Positions 52,753 to 64,000 of a stretch of DNA of 64,000 nucleotides are shown piece after piece. The notes beneath the pieces were generated by a model that was given only the letters and a program-made list of their open reading frames with translations, searched no databases and was not told the origin of the DNA. The stretch is taken from the NCBI GenBank assembly GCA_964020085.1, contig OZ026607.1, positions 4,336,386-4,400,385 of the forward strand, given 5' to 3'. The stretch's first letter is position 1; every line of letters starts with the position of its first letter. The DNA is from Micromussa lordhowensis (lineage: Eukaryota; Cnidaria; Anthozoa; Scleractinia; Lobophylliidae). The position numbers and the translations under genes are program-made.

Positions 52753-55700
52753 GTAAGTATACAAAAGGAATTTTAAGATGTTTTAAACCACTACGGGCCA
52801 TCACTGTACATTGCTGCTGTTGCTGTTGTTGTCTTTTCCGCGGGAAGGTATGGGACGAGTTGTTGTGCGCATGCTCCATTTCTTAAGTTTTTCCTAGGTC
52901 TCGCTTATATAGTAAATAATTGCTCTACTCTAGCAAAATCTTCATTTGGGATCATTATTTTTCCTCTTTAAGTCTTCATTTTTCATATAGTTCAGAATTC
53001 TGACTATATATCACTTTAGGTATAATATCCCATGAGTTCATTTTGATGAAGAGGAACTATGTACTAATTGTCTATTAGGTTTTGCTCTTCATTTTACGCT
53101 ATCCACGGTTTCGTGGCAAACAGCAGCATTCCCGCCAAACATTTCGCACTCGACTCGTATTCTTTCTAGTTGCATGATTACTGTAGGGACATTGGAACCA
53201 TGTAAACGCTTGATAATCGGCCATTTCCGAGCTGCCTGCCTGAGGTGTGATACAACACCTCGAATTTCGTCAAAAATACTCCACTGCGCGTGATATGTTC
53301 AATTTTCTTTTCGGTGTTTGGATATCCCGATGAAACACTGTATCTCGTGTTTGATATATTACTTCTCAAAGTCTTTTGCGGAGCAACCAAGAGTGAGCAC
53401 GGTATGGGAACTAGATAGGCCGGCTTTCCAGTTTAAGCGAAAAAAAAAAACACAAAACAAAACAAAAACTGTACAATGAGTACTTTTTTAAACCAGGTTT
53501 CTGTGCTTGAACGTAACTCAGTCAAATGTATTTCCTGGGCTGATCCAGTCCTAAAGTAAATCATCCTAACCCAACAGACCTTCAGGAAGTTTGAAACTAG
53601 CTTTCGGGTAACCCTTCGTTTAAGTCATCTATGACAAAGCTTGCCACTTCAGGCGAGGATTTCACTTTGTAAAAAATTTGTTAGGGTCTTTAGGCGCTCT
53701 TGTGGAACTATTTTGGTTATATATTAACAGTGGACTTTCTCGGAATGAAATCAGTAGAAATCTTAATCCAAGAACACCTAGCCAACCAAAACGTGTCTCC
53801 AGAGCTGCCTTATCTTCATACGCAGGCCCCGCCGGTTAGTAGTGGCGGGTGGCTCTGGAAACAAGAATGGGGCCCGAATATTTTATCGAACTCGGGAAAT
53901 AAATCTGCAATGTTATTTTAACCTTAAAAAATGAAATGATCTGATCAATTTGTATCATAAATAACCTATTGTCTAGGGGTCTCAACCTCACACACGCCAG
54001 TGACAAACGAAAGTCACATAAGGCCACAACTTTTCAACGATTTCAAAGCGTTTGTCAGACGAATGCGGCTACAGTGTATGTTTCATGGCCAGAACAAAGA
54101 GCTACACCCCTTGCACGTGAATTCCAACTGGTAGCCTCCAATTCAACCCTTGATTGCGCTAGAAACATATTTAGAATAAGTCAAAACAAACCTGGCGGAT
54201 GTAAAAATAGTTAGGCCGAGAAACAACTTGCCTCCACAGTCATAGGGAACATCAAGCCATAAAAGAGCTTAAACAAAACACAAATATCAATGTTAAACAC
54301 TATAATGTCAGAATGATCCCATTTTATGTTGTGACCAGTTGTTTTCACATGACCAAAGACTGATGGCTCAGTGTAAATCATGAATTATCCTGTATACTAA
54401 GGAATCTTTTATCTATTCGAGTGATCCTTGAATTAAATAAGAAGGACATGATAACTAAGGAAGCTAGCCAAGAGAGCGAATTTTCCTCTCCATTAATCTC
54501 CAGTACGGCTTAGTTTCGTGGCTTTGGCGCTTTCTGGAACACTGGCTTAACCAAATCATTTCGCGAATAAATAACTGACAGTGGCTTTTATCTCGCTTAC
54601 AAATTTGTTTTACGTCTTGAAGAAAAGATTGTAAACAATCAAATCTATTTGAGTGACAAAATACTGTTATTTATACATGGGCACGTGACCGCGGACAACT
54701 TGGTGATTTATGAAATATCATACAGTGATAATAGAGGCAAACGTTTTTTTCTAGTTGTTATCATTACTTGTTTGTTTGTTTGTTTGTTCGTTTCTTTATT
54801 TGTATCGAATTACGGAGAGCATGTTTAACGATTTCCAACTAAAAGAAGATAAACGATTTCAACGTAAATTACTTTATCTTGTACTGTAAAACATTCTCTT
54901 TTTTTACTTTGAATGTAACTTGAAGAATTGTTGTCCAGTCACGTGACAATCGTGTAATTTTGACCAATGATAAGGGGGAAATATGCTGCTGGATTCTAGA
55001 ACGATCCAAAGTTTAACAAAAATGTTACGCCAGTTAGGACATGCAGTATTAAAAAGTAAACTAGCGAAAGTAAATACAGCTATTTAAACTGGGCGTACAA
55101 TTATTAAGAACTGATACCCAGTCAGTTACACACATGAAAAAAAGAAAAGAGACGGAAATTATACAAATTAGATAACGTTATCTAGAAATTCGATCACCTT
55201 ATATATATAAATGATATTTAATTTATATTGAAATATATAATGAATGAAATTTGAAAACGAAACGAATGGAAAGGAAACTTTGTTTATTAATTTACACCCA
55301 ATTTAACGGATATTGAGTTTCGAAATTTACGCCAGCACGTTTTTTTCTTTTTTTTTTTTTTCTTTTCAAAACGAATTTAAGCCGCAATTTAAAATTTTCT
55401 CTTTGTAATTGTTTTCTTTAATGTTTGCCTTTAAGTACAAATGCAAGTCCCCGCTGTAACTGTAAAACGCAGTTCTAATAGCGTCGCGCACAAATGACGT
55501 CACTAAAATGTACCTCCCGGTGTGACTCAGACAAACAAACCATTCCGTGCGCTGCTTCTTTGAGAGCGACGTATGGAACAAAGGCGTTCGTGAGCTCTGC
55601 AGCGTGATACTCAGCGATTTATTTCGCAATTTGAGGGCCTCTGTAGCTCAAAATGTTAGACCCACAATGTGTACCTTGGGATAATAATAATACAGAGTTT

Positions 55701-58117
55701 GAAGGAGGTCGGCAAAATGTGATGGGTTTCTCATTCTCATGTATGAAGGTTGTTTATAAATACACTTATCGCATATACTATCATTGTACCCGACATTCAG
55801 GTGTATCACTGACAAGAAAGCCAGCAAGCCACTAAAGAAAAACGTCAAAGAAATACCGTAGATCCGAACCGATCGGTTGCCTTGCCTTGCCGTTTAAGTG
55901 AGATTGACCCGCTCTATCATCGCATATAAAATAAGCTTTAGCCCGCGCTATTTATGTTACACGTATCGCGCCAAACATATCAATCTATGAAACACATGCA
56001 GTTGAGGTCTGCTCGCATTAGTTTATTTGGTCGGAGAAACGACTCTTTTAGGGTCCTATTAAAATCTAGGTCCTCCAAATTGCAAAGGACACCTAATTCT
56101 GCTATGCCTTTGGAATTGCCTCAGAGATAATAATTATGTCCTCCAATTCTATCGTATTCGTTTGCGTGGACGGCTCGGGTTGCCACATTTGGGAATTTCT
56201 GGCGATAGGTCAACTGATAAGTCCTTTTTTCAAGACCAGGAGAAACAGCAGATAAGTTTCTTCGTAAAACATTTCCCTGTGAAGAATTCTGATCGGCTAG
56301 TCACAACCGCCGCTCAAAAAGTTCTCGACTTCCAATTCCTGAAGTGAGGGTTTTGGGATCTGTCAGACTGTCACTGCGGCTTTGTAAGATCCTCGTGCAA
56401 TTTGTGACATTTATGTTCTTTTCTGGACACCTTGAAACCGTTTTACATTACCTACGGTAGCATTGTTTACCTTTTAACAATATTTAAGCTAATCAAAAAC
56501 CTAAACCACCAATTTCTCCTGTTTTGCCTGATTTTCTGGTCTAGAATACAACGCGCTCATACAAAACCTTCTACCGGACTGTAATTCTTGTCTGAGTCAT
56601 GTGGGAGGTCTCTGGTGATGTAATCTATTTTTAGAAACTGTGCGCGACGCTATTGTCTTGTTTTGTTATACGTAAAATAAATATGGATAAAACACCTGTT
56701 ATTTAGCGAGTACGCCTTCGAGACCAGTGAACTCGCTTATTCAGTGTCAGGGAGAACTCCTTCTATTAAAGCGACTGTTCTACAACTGAATTCTCAGGCG
56801 AGATAGGTAAGCTATAGTTTTCTTAAAATTGCACTTTGTCCTAACGTGTTGATTAATTTAAATCGGAGATTTTTAAGTTTCGAATGGAGCGGTTAAGATT
56901 TCTGTTTACATTTGTTTTAGTTACAGAAATTAAACTAGCTTCTGATATTCTAAAAGTTGTTTAAAATACGCATTTAAATATTCTCTTTCACACGAAAATT
57001 AACAACATAAATGAACTTTTTTTCTTTCCAGAAATTAGTTTCTGTTGGGATATAAATTGGAAAATGTTATAAATTCTATACCTGTCCAAAATATGTGTAA
57101 TTTCAATGAAATTTTTTTTCCGTTAAAAACACAGAAATACTGAGTCAGGACCGTTTTAAAGTTATTTGCTTTAATCAGGAGTCCCAAGATTTCAGCACGT
57201 TTCTCCGATCATTTTTACTTGTAAAGTTGGAATAGAATTTATCGAGCCGGGTTGATAATGTTTTCGTAAAAACCAGTGTACAAACTGTTTGAGATGTCTT
57301 CAACTATCCGACGCTATTTTGAAGCTCTTTATGAGAAAATTTTGCATATCCAAAACAACGGCGTGACGTACCTGCGGTTTAACAGCTGCTAATATTTATA
57401 TCGAGTTGCCGATCTGTGCCATTCTATACAAGACAGGGACACATTTCTCGCAAATGCTTACAAGTAACGGAGACACGTTTAGAATTTCAAGGTCCTATGT
57501 AGTGTTTTTCCTGTTTTATACCAGTTCAAAGTTGGTGCAACGTTTTCCCTAGGAATGTTCAAAAAGCTGTTGTATTATTACTACACGGGGCCAGTATTAC
57601 CTGTTCAAAACGGTCACACGCGTATGAATAAGTCCTCAATTAATGGTATTTTGGTTAAGTTGCTAAGCACCAAAAAGCTAATTAGTATTGGTGATCAAAT
57701 GGCGACGAGTGAAATAAGGAAACAATTTCAGGCGCGATTTGGTGAAATTCTAATAATTTCCGAGCCTTTTGGCGAGCGAAATTATTCGATTTTTGAAAAA
57801 ACGCAAGTGAAATTAAGCTTATTTCTTAAGTTCACGAGTATTCCTTTTGATTACCTTTTAATATCATGGGTGACAAATTACGTTTAAAATCCTAGGTTTT
57901 TACTTCTTTATTGTATCGAGAAATCTCGCCCCAAACGTTGCCATGGCAGTTTTGTAAATTTCACGTCTGAAATTATAAATTAACGCTGAAATTTTGCGCC
58001 AAAATTAAGGAGCAATAATAGAACAAAATATTATAAAAGTCTGGTCTGGACGACTGGGGAAAGTTGGAATTAAGAGCATTCATGTTGCAATCAGTAACAC
58101 AGCATCTCCAACTTTAC
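52753..58117. other. Long spacer without a recognised gene
   Basis: No gene I can support. A frame near 54000-54200 (ATVYVSWPEQRATP) recalls a HYR-type module only weakly. Positions 55330-55370 are T-rich. The 110-codon frame at 57555-57887 resembles nothing known. A possible 5' exon of the dynein light chain gene is listed separately. Confidence 0.35.
56740..56806 (+). other. Possible non-coding 5' exon of the roadblock gene
   Basis: A block ending in GCGAGATAG|GTAAGC has a strong donor, and a matching acceptor (CTTTACACAG) lies 12 bp before the ATG at 58134. If spliced, the light-chain gene has a 5' UTR intron of about 1.3 kb. The start of the block is unknown and the link is inference. 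Confidence 0.25.
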
Positions 58118-58133
58118 ACAGCATTCTCGAATA

Positions 58134-58469
58134 ATGGACGACCTTGATATTCAGGCGTTCCATACTTCAGTCTCCAAGACAGACGTTGAAAAAATCCTTA
58201 GGCGCATTCAGGCCCATCGTGGTGTAGTGGCACTCATGGTCACTAATCGCGAGGGCCTCGTACTCCGGTCAAATGTGGACATCACCACCACAAAGCTCTA
58301 CTCCGTGCAGTATCAGAAACTCATAAAAATGGCCCATTCCGCAGTGCGCGAATTGGACCCCGAGAACGAACTCCGCTTCATAAGGGTCCGAAACAAGCAG
58401 CACGAGATTATGGTGGCTCCTACAGAAGACCTTATTCTTATTGTGGTTCAACGGATTGAGAAAGATTGA
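58134..58469 (+). CDS. Dynein light chain, roadblock type (intronless coding frame)
   Basis: 111 residues, complete from ATG to TGA. The core matches the roadblock/LC7 fold: KILRRIQAHRGVVALMVTNREG, then VRELDPENELRFIRVRNKQHEIMVAP and LILIVVQ. Vertebrate DYNLRB is 96 residues; the extra length here is an N-terminal extension (MDDLDIQAFHTSVSK). The protein dimerises and binds the dynein intermediate chain, serving cargo transport or ciliary motors. The coding region has no intron, which suggests either a retrocopy that stayed intact or a gene whose only intron is in the 5' UTR. No poly-A tail remnant is seen after the stop. The frame has no defect, so it is called functional. Confidence 0.9.
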   Translation: MDDLDIQAFHTSVSKTDVEKILRRIQAHRGVVALMVTNREGLVLRSNVDITTTKLYSVQYQKLIKMAHSAVRELDPENELRFIRVRNKQHEIMVAPTEDLILIVVQRIEKD

Positions 58470-59304
58470 ACCTAATGGTATACAAGATACGAGGTACAAG
58501 AGACAATCGATCGTGTGTTGAAAAATGGAATTGTAACCGTAATTTTTTTCATGTCCTGTGTCAGTTTTCATAATATTTTTCCCTAGCCTTGTTGACTGTT
58601 ATAGAAAGGCACGGTCGCTTATGGCCTTCGCCGGAGAAATTTGAAAACGTATTAAATGTTTTCCGTTCACATTATGCTGGAGAAATTTAAAAGCGCAACA
58701 CCAGTCGCTTCGGATTTGTGTTTGAGGAAAACTCCGACAGGGAAATCACATAATCATCGTGAAGCCATCGTTTTCGAAAAGCTTTTAAAATGCTTTCCGT
58801 ACACACTAAAACGCAAGGCCAGTGTTTTCAAATTCCTCCGGTTTGAAGAGCCGTTTCGAAAAGCTCCGTTTATTTCTAACCGTAGAAATAAAGCTGCGTT
58901 TTCAAATTTGTTTGACGGGCCTAAATTAAACTAGTAGTGAACGAGAAGTAAAGGAAGTGCACTTCAGATCGAATTGACTACCCATCATAAAAAGCAAGGA
59001 TAACTGACTAGATTTTTAGTGAACGTTATTTCAACGAAACGATTCCACGGATCAAAATGATGGCTCATCACTTTTATTTGATGTATTACAGCGTAGTAAC
59101 CCATTTCCCTCGCTAAAAAAGGCTATGACTATAAAACACGTCTGTTCAACTTAAGGCAACATTTTTTGATCGACGCATTTTTTTGACAATACTGCAACAG
59201 CTTCCTGTGTATGCTACAATAGATTGAACATAAAGGGCTCACAATGTGACAGAAGTCTGTGATTGTCCCATTGTTCTTAGCGATAGAATGAACGTTTGAT
59301 GTTC
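58470..59304. other. Spacer between convergent genes
   Basis: Holds the 3' regions of the plus-strand light chain gene and the minus-strand receptor gene. The 92-codon frame at 58656-58934 resembles nothing known and overlaps GAAAACGTTTT-type inverted words. Confidence 0.35.
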
Positions 59305-62300
59305 CTATAATTGTGTTGTAAATGTGTTAACTTTGTTTTCAGATCGACGTTTGCTCTCTCCTCTAGTCAAGGCCTGCTGCATCTGTAACTGCTTCTTATT
59401 TTTGTCCCTCAATCTATTGTAGGCTCGTGTGAAATGAATATGAAAATCTTCAACAACTTCTGCCATTTCGGCTCTCTGGGAATTAAAGAGCTGCTCGCTG
59501 TGGCCTAGAATTAAAAAGAAAATGCAAGTTAGATTTAAAATTCTTCCATGTGGTTATTGGCATTCTATTCTGCGGCAGTATTAAGGCTCTTTGCATGTTG
59601 TTGTTGTTGTTGGTTGGTTTGCCTTTTTCATCTTTTTTTTGTTTTTGTTATTTATTCCCATGACTGACGAGGACTGACATTAACTAAGATGTGGTGCCTT
59701 GATGTATCAGCATGTCTTGCATTGAACACCTTGCATGTATGGGAGCAAGAGAGGGTTAAGGCTAAGATAGTTAACTCCCCATATAATCCTTATGCTCAAG
59801 GTAATCCTTCGCAAGTTACTTTTAGATGTAGTATCCACTTCTCTTGCGGACAATATTACCGCGCCGTTACGTAGATTTAACAAATAGTAAACGCCATAGC
59901 GTACACTATGGAGTTTTATATAATAACCCAAGTTGTTCTCGTGTTCTGATTGGTCCTCGCCTATGATCTATTAGAGGACAGATGCACGATTGACGTCATC
60001 ACTACAAAGCTCTTCCCTCTGTGTTTTAAAATGGCGGAAAGTTTTGAGAATTTAGATATTTTACGTGATTGAGCAAACGATATGTACAAAAAAAAGATCG
60101 TAGACGCATTGAACAAGTACGAGAAGCATAGTCTAGCAGGAAGAAGAAAGATAAAGCCGTTTCTTTTAGAAAATGGCTCAGAAAAAAATACTCGAGCAGT
60201 CGGCAGAAAGCGAGACTTAAGCCAAACACAAAATTGGTCATCTGTAAGCCGAAAACCTTTGCTTTACCTCGAATTTAACAAACCGAATAAACAAAACGTT
60301 TATGAGATAATTCATTTAATAAATTCAGCTTTTCTCAGTCTCAAATTAATTGTTGACACACTGATTGATGTCAGGAATTGCAAAACAGCAAACATCAAAA
60401 TAAACACCTAACCTTGCTTTCCGATGCGAATGTTCCAGCCCGTTTCAGGGCACAGCAGCGAGCAAAGTACAGCTCACTACAGCTCACGGCCTACTGTATC
60501 GCAGCTAAAAGGTGTCTCCGACACTATTTCAAACTGATTTGAGAATCACCGACTACAGAGGACACAAATTTCCACCGTCACTGATGCTTCTTTCCGTTCA
60601 AAACTTGAATCAAATGGCCTCCGGGTTGACTGCAATCGCAAGTTTCCCGAGCGTATTTTTTCAACTCTTGCAATATTCAAGGCACCATCCAAGCTCTTCG
60701 GCTCACTGGGCTGCTCTGATGACAAAAACTGACTTGACTCCAGCATTTTCTTTACGATTTGTAGATTTTCGCAGTTCAATTCTGCTTTTGCTGTAAGTTT
60801 TCATTCCACGAGAAGCGACGCTCGAGTCAAGTTTGACAGTGGCGTGATTTTCCTGGACCAATCACAAGTCTTTGCTACGCATGGCAACCAATGAGATTGC
60901 TTCATTTTGTATATCATAGATCACGTCAAATGGCTTTTTTCGTGCAAAGGTGGGGCAAAAGGCCGGCTTTCGCGTTATGTTGAAATATTTTTGAAACAAA
61001 AAAGGCTTTTCGTTATTATATAAAACAAATAGATTCCATGTTGCCGTGCGTCTGATTCAGTAATAGATCACAGAAGACGTCAAAATGTGGTAAGAACATC
61101 AGTGACACACTCGGCTGCGCCTCGTGTGCCACTTTTTTGTTCTTACCACATTTTGACGTCATCTGTGATCTATTACTGAATAGACGCACGGCAACATGGA
61201 ATCTATTTGTTAAATGGATGCACGCGGGAGGTTGCTAAGCACGAACGAAGTTAAGAGTCGCACGAGGTGATAGCCGAGTGCGACTCTAGCTTCATAAGTG
61301 CTTAGCATACCTCAAAGTGCATCCATAACTCAATAGTTTACAGCTGTGGCGTTTACCAATTGTTTTTTTAACATAACATTGAGACATTGGAACAAAAAAG
61401 TCTCTACTATTGAGCTATATCGCATCAGCACACACGTCAGCAGCATACACCCATGGGCAAATAGTAGACTATGAATTAACCAATTAGAGCGCGCGCTTTG
61501 CTATAGTTATGTTATAAGTATTATTAGAGGATGTACAACTTGAAGATCCGCTTGGGGTGCGCTCGTGGGTAAAATTTGCCACACAGAAATGGGTTTTTCC
61601 AGAACCTCCTAGGATTTCTCAATTCGGTAGCGATCTAAAAATAACTTGAGAGGGATTACCTTAGGAAAAATGCCTATATAGAGGGTCAACTCGTTTACTC
61701 CTCATCCGCTCTTGATTGTAATAAGTATTAAGACTGAAAAAAAATAAATTTGTACTTTAACTAAAGTTTAACAGTGTTACGGCGAGAATACTACTGTTAC
61801 CTTTGGCGCTTATTTTCCGACGTTTTCTAAACAGTTGCCAGGCCATCCCAATCAACATGCTCAGGCCCAGTGCACCCGCGGTCACAGTGATAGCGTCTCG
61901 AAAAGTTGGGGAACTGGCACTTACAAGGCTTTGCGCATTTTCCTCAGCTTCACTTTGTTTCGGTTGCTGTTTAAAGGAAAACGTTATGTATGTGTTAGCA
62001 ATGCTTCCTGGCACCACTATTGTTATACCTCCCAACTCGAATACCTTTCCCGATTGGAGGAGAACGTGTCACGTGTCATGGGTCAAAACCCGCTAACTCC
62101 CTAGGGCGAACAAACCTCACTAACTTCCTAGGGAAACTACAGGTTGAACTTTCGACTAGCACGTGATCAGGTCGTGCAAAACCGCGGCAAATTTGTGTTC
62201 CAGTCCGCCTGAAGTCAGAAAGCCATCGAAGAAGGGCAACGGTCTCATTAGAGACGCCATTCATTATTAAATAAATGGGATTTATAATCGTAAAACATAT

Positions 62301-63717
62301 GAATTTATAAAAGAGAAAATTCGACTTTAGTACTGTCTTTATTTTTCGTTAGCTGCGAAGAAAAATACCATTTTCTTGTTGTTTCGATCGGACAGCTCGG
62401 TTTTGAAAGCTGCTCGTTTTGCGAGTGGAGCCACTGTATGCTAGAGCGTCAAGTTGTTTTCTATTTTTGAGTCGGCAGGTATAACAAAACAGTGAGTTTT
62501 GTTTCCCCTCGACCCTCAATGTTCCCATCGACTTCGCCTCGGGGAACATTGAGGGTCTCGGGGAAACCAAACTCACTGTTTCCCTTGGGGCCAGTCATTA
62601 AGCGCTTATCGATCGTTTGCAATTAACACCATCGCCGCCATGTTGGATGACCATTAGCTTTTGTTGTTCCTGTCATCCAACAAGACCGCCAGGGTTTTTG
62701 TCATTTGAATTTCTCGGGAATGGTTGCAGACTACCTAAAGAAAACAAAATCGAAAGATTAATTCCGAACTTTGGTTGCTTAATATTTGAGATTTTTATTC
62801 ACAATGGCGCCAAGTTCCAAATTGGAAACTTTTAAAACCAAAATAACTTCATAAACAGCCTTTAATGTGAAAGCTGCAATCCGCACTCGCAAACCAAAAA
62901 GTAAATATAATGACCCCAGTTGCCATTTCTTGCAGCTCTTCGTCGGCATAAATTAAGGAGCTTATCTCCGAATTCTAGATAATGTTCCGACACCGCGCAT
63001 TTGTTTAGCACGGCTCTGTTCCCTAAACAGACTATCAGTCTGGTTCGAATTGTTGATCTTTAGTTCTCAGTTACATCAAGCTTTTAGAATTACATTCCCT
63101 CACCTTAAGAGGAGATGTACTCTTTTGAATAATCTTCGTGATTTTCTCGGCGTTCTTTTTCACAAAATCGCGGACCCGATGACGTAAAACTACCGCTTCT
63201 CCAGCAAGGACCACGCCCAGACCTTTTTTGGTGTCAATGATTTTGTTGACTTGATAAGGCGTTTTGATAAAACTGTCAACGCCGCTTCCAGCCACGTATG
63301 CGTCTAATAAAAAGCCTTCTGTTTCTCCGTTTTGAAGTGCTTCAAAAGCCTCTTCTAAAGTTTCCTTGGGCTCTGAAAAAAGAAATTCCTTTCAGAATCA
63401 GCTTGAGTTGTGCGAAAAGAGCCATCGCTGGTTGGACCGAGCTCTTTTGCCGGGAGTATCCAACAATTCTTCTGCATGGTTAGAGAGAAGCACTGTGAGT
63501 GTCTTGTTGCAAAACATCGGAACGACCGTGCTAACGCAACGACTCTGGCCAGTGCTCTATCTTCGACCGCACAAATCTAATCTAAAACACTTCTACTTAC
63601 GACGAGGCAACGGCATTTCCCCAAGTTACAAACGAACTGAGTCTACTTTGGCTTACCTACTCTGGCATTTCTTAGTATACCCAGTCGATGAGATGGAGAA
63701 TCCCTCAACGCCGTTAC
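59305..63717 (-). CDS. Ionotropic-glutamate-receptor-like membrane protein, 3' exons (partial)
   Basis: Four minus-strand exons agree in phase: 63717-63657, 63372-63104, 61966-61801 and 59504-59305, the last ending in TAG (232 codons in all). The first begins VTALRDSPSHRLGILRN, as expected just after the M3 segment of an iGluR. The second has TLEEAFEALQNGETEGFLLDAYV and GLGVVLAGEAV, in the place and style of the second ligand-binding lobe (S2). The third holds one membrane helix (ITVTAGALGLSMLIGMAW) followed by RKRRK, fitting M4. The last is a charged, probably helical cytosolic tail (DKNKKQLQMQQALTRGES). The pore, M1-M3 and the amino-terminal domains lie beyond the right edge. The gene model is firm; the family name is by layout and short motifs, and another solute-binding-type receptor is possible. 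Confidence 0.65.
59930..60430 (+). pseudogene. Possible transposon-derived relic in the receptor's last intron
   Basis: ATGGCGGAAAG at 60031 opens a frame that meets TGA after 13 codons and then stays open for another 109 (60082-60411: YKKKIVDALNKYEK, then AGRRKIKPFLLENG). The upstream TTCTGATTGGTCC and TGACGTCAT words are common in mobile-element starts. No family identified. Confidence 0.3.
61024..61211. repeat. Foldback element (MITE-like)
   Basis: Arms of about 85 bp, beginning AACAAATAGATTCCATGTTG and ending in the complement, are almost identical. The loop centre is CACTCGGCTGCGCCTCGTG. The loop wording resembles that of the element at 19673-19847 (CACTCGGCTATCGCCTCGTG), so the two may be related. 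Confidence 0.92.
61214..61326. repeat. Second foldback element, directly adjacent
   Basis: ATGGATGCAC / GTGCATCCAT ends, with inner stems GAGGTTGCTAAGCAC / GTGCTTAGCATACCTC and GAGTCGCAC / GTGCGACTC. The loop is GAGGTGATAGCCGA. It begins two bases after the previous element. Confidence 0.85.
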
Positions 63718-64000
63718 CTGGAACATATAAAAACCGTAATATCGTCACATGAATGAGATTTTTCACTTTTTTTAGTTTTTCATCTGATCTCCAGTGAAGT
63801 GGTTGTGAGTTTACTCCAGTATCATTTAATTTGTTTTATTCGCCTGGTTAGTTGCTGATCTGTTACGGGTATAAACCAATAATCACACTTGTATTCCGCG
63901 TCTAAACTCGGTCAAAGTGAGGAGTGAGTCATCTAAAAACGCTTACAAAGAACATTCATAATTTTGATCAGAATTTCTTATGCTAACGAGATGCTCTCGA
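63718..64000. other. Intron of the receptor gene at the right edge
   Basis: No further exon recognised on the minus strand before the window ends. Confidence 0.4.

Noticed and set aside
57555..57887. 110-residue plus-strand frame upstream of the dynein light chain
   Set aside because: No recognisable domain, no splice partners, AT-rich composition like the surrounding spacer.

Overview
The window reads as nuclear DNA of an anthozoan cnidarian, most likely a stony coral. The reasons are short coding exons with GT-AG introns, an NB-ARC/TPR receptor exon of the kind expanded in corals and anemones, and very dense foldback (MITE-like) and tRNA-derived repeats. The species call is an inference from style, not from a database match. 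All exon borders were placed by eye from splice sites, reading-frame phase and recognised protein motifs.

Layout. 1-1391: a foldback repeat and unassigned sequence. 1392-3058 (-): two exons of an NB-ARC plus TPR-like receptor, continuing past the left edge. 3200-3766: two tRNA-Arg-derived SINEs. 4481-5799 (-): a four-pass membrane protein whose extracellular loops resemble those of connexin/LRRC8-type large-pore channels. 5977-13380: mostly repeats, including a 78-bp minisatellite, an element with four strong TATA boxes, and a 3.3-kb inverted structure built from about 165 copies of an 18-bp unit.

13573-44755 (+): a complete 36-exon gene for bifunctional glutamyl-prolyl-tRNA synthetase (1360 residues in my model). 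Every exon joins in phase, and the GST-like, GluRS, single WHEP, ProRS and C-terminal zinc-binding parts are all present. Its introns hold many mobile-element relics: SINEs, a tandem tRNA-like unit, foldbacks, an element with a 9-bp target duplication and a 1.2-kb TIR element.

44756-58133: repeats, a 442-bp near-perfect palindrome, one orphan coding-like exon, and a broken MAM-domain exon. 58134-58469 (+): an intact, intronless roadblock-type dynein light chain. 59305-63717 (-): four phase-consistent exons forming the 3' end of an ionotropic-glutamate-receptor-like membrane protein that runs off the right edge; its introns hold two adjacent foldback elements.

The genes are unrelated in function and not co-regulated in any way the sequence shows. 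The points most worth a second look are the large-pore-channel-like protein, the inverted minisatellite about 200 bp upstream of the synthetase start codon, the single WHEP repeat, and the tRNA-like repeat with a competing downstream hairpin.
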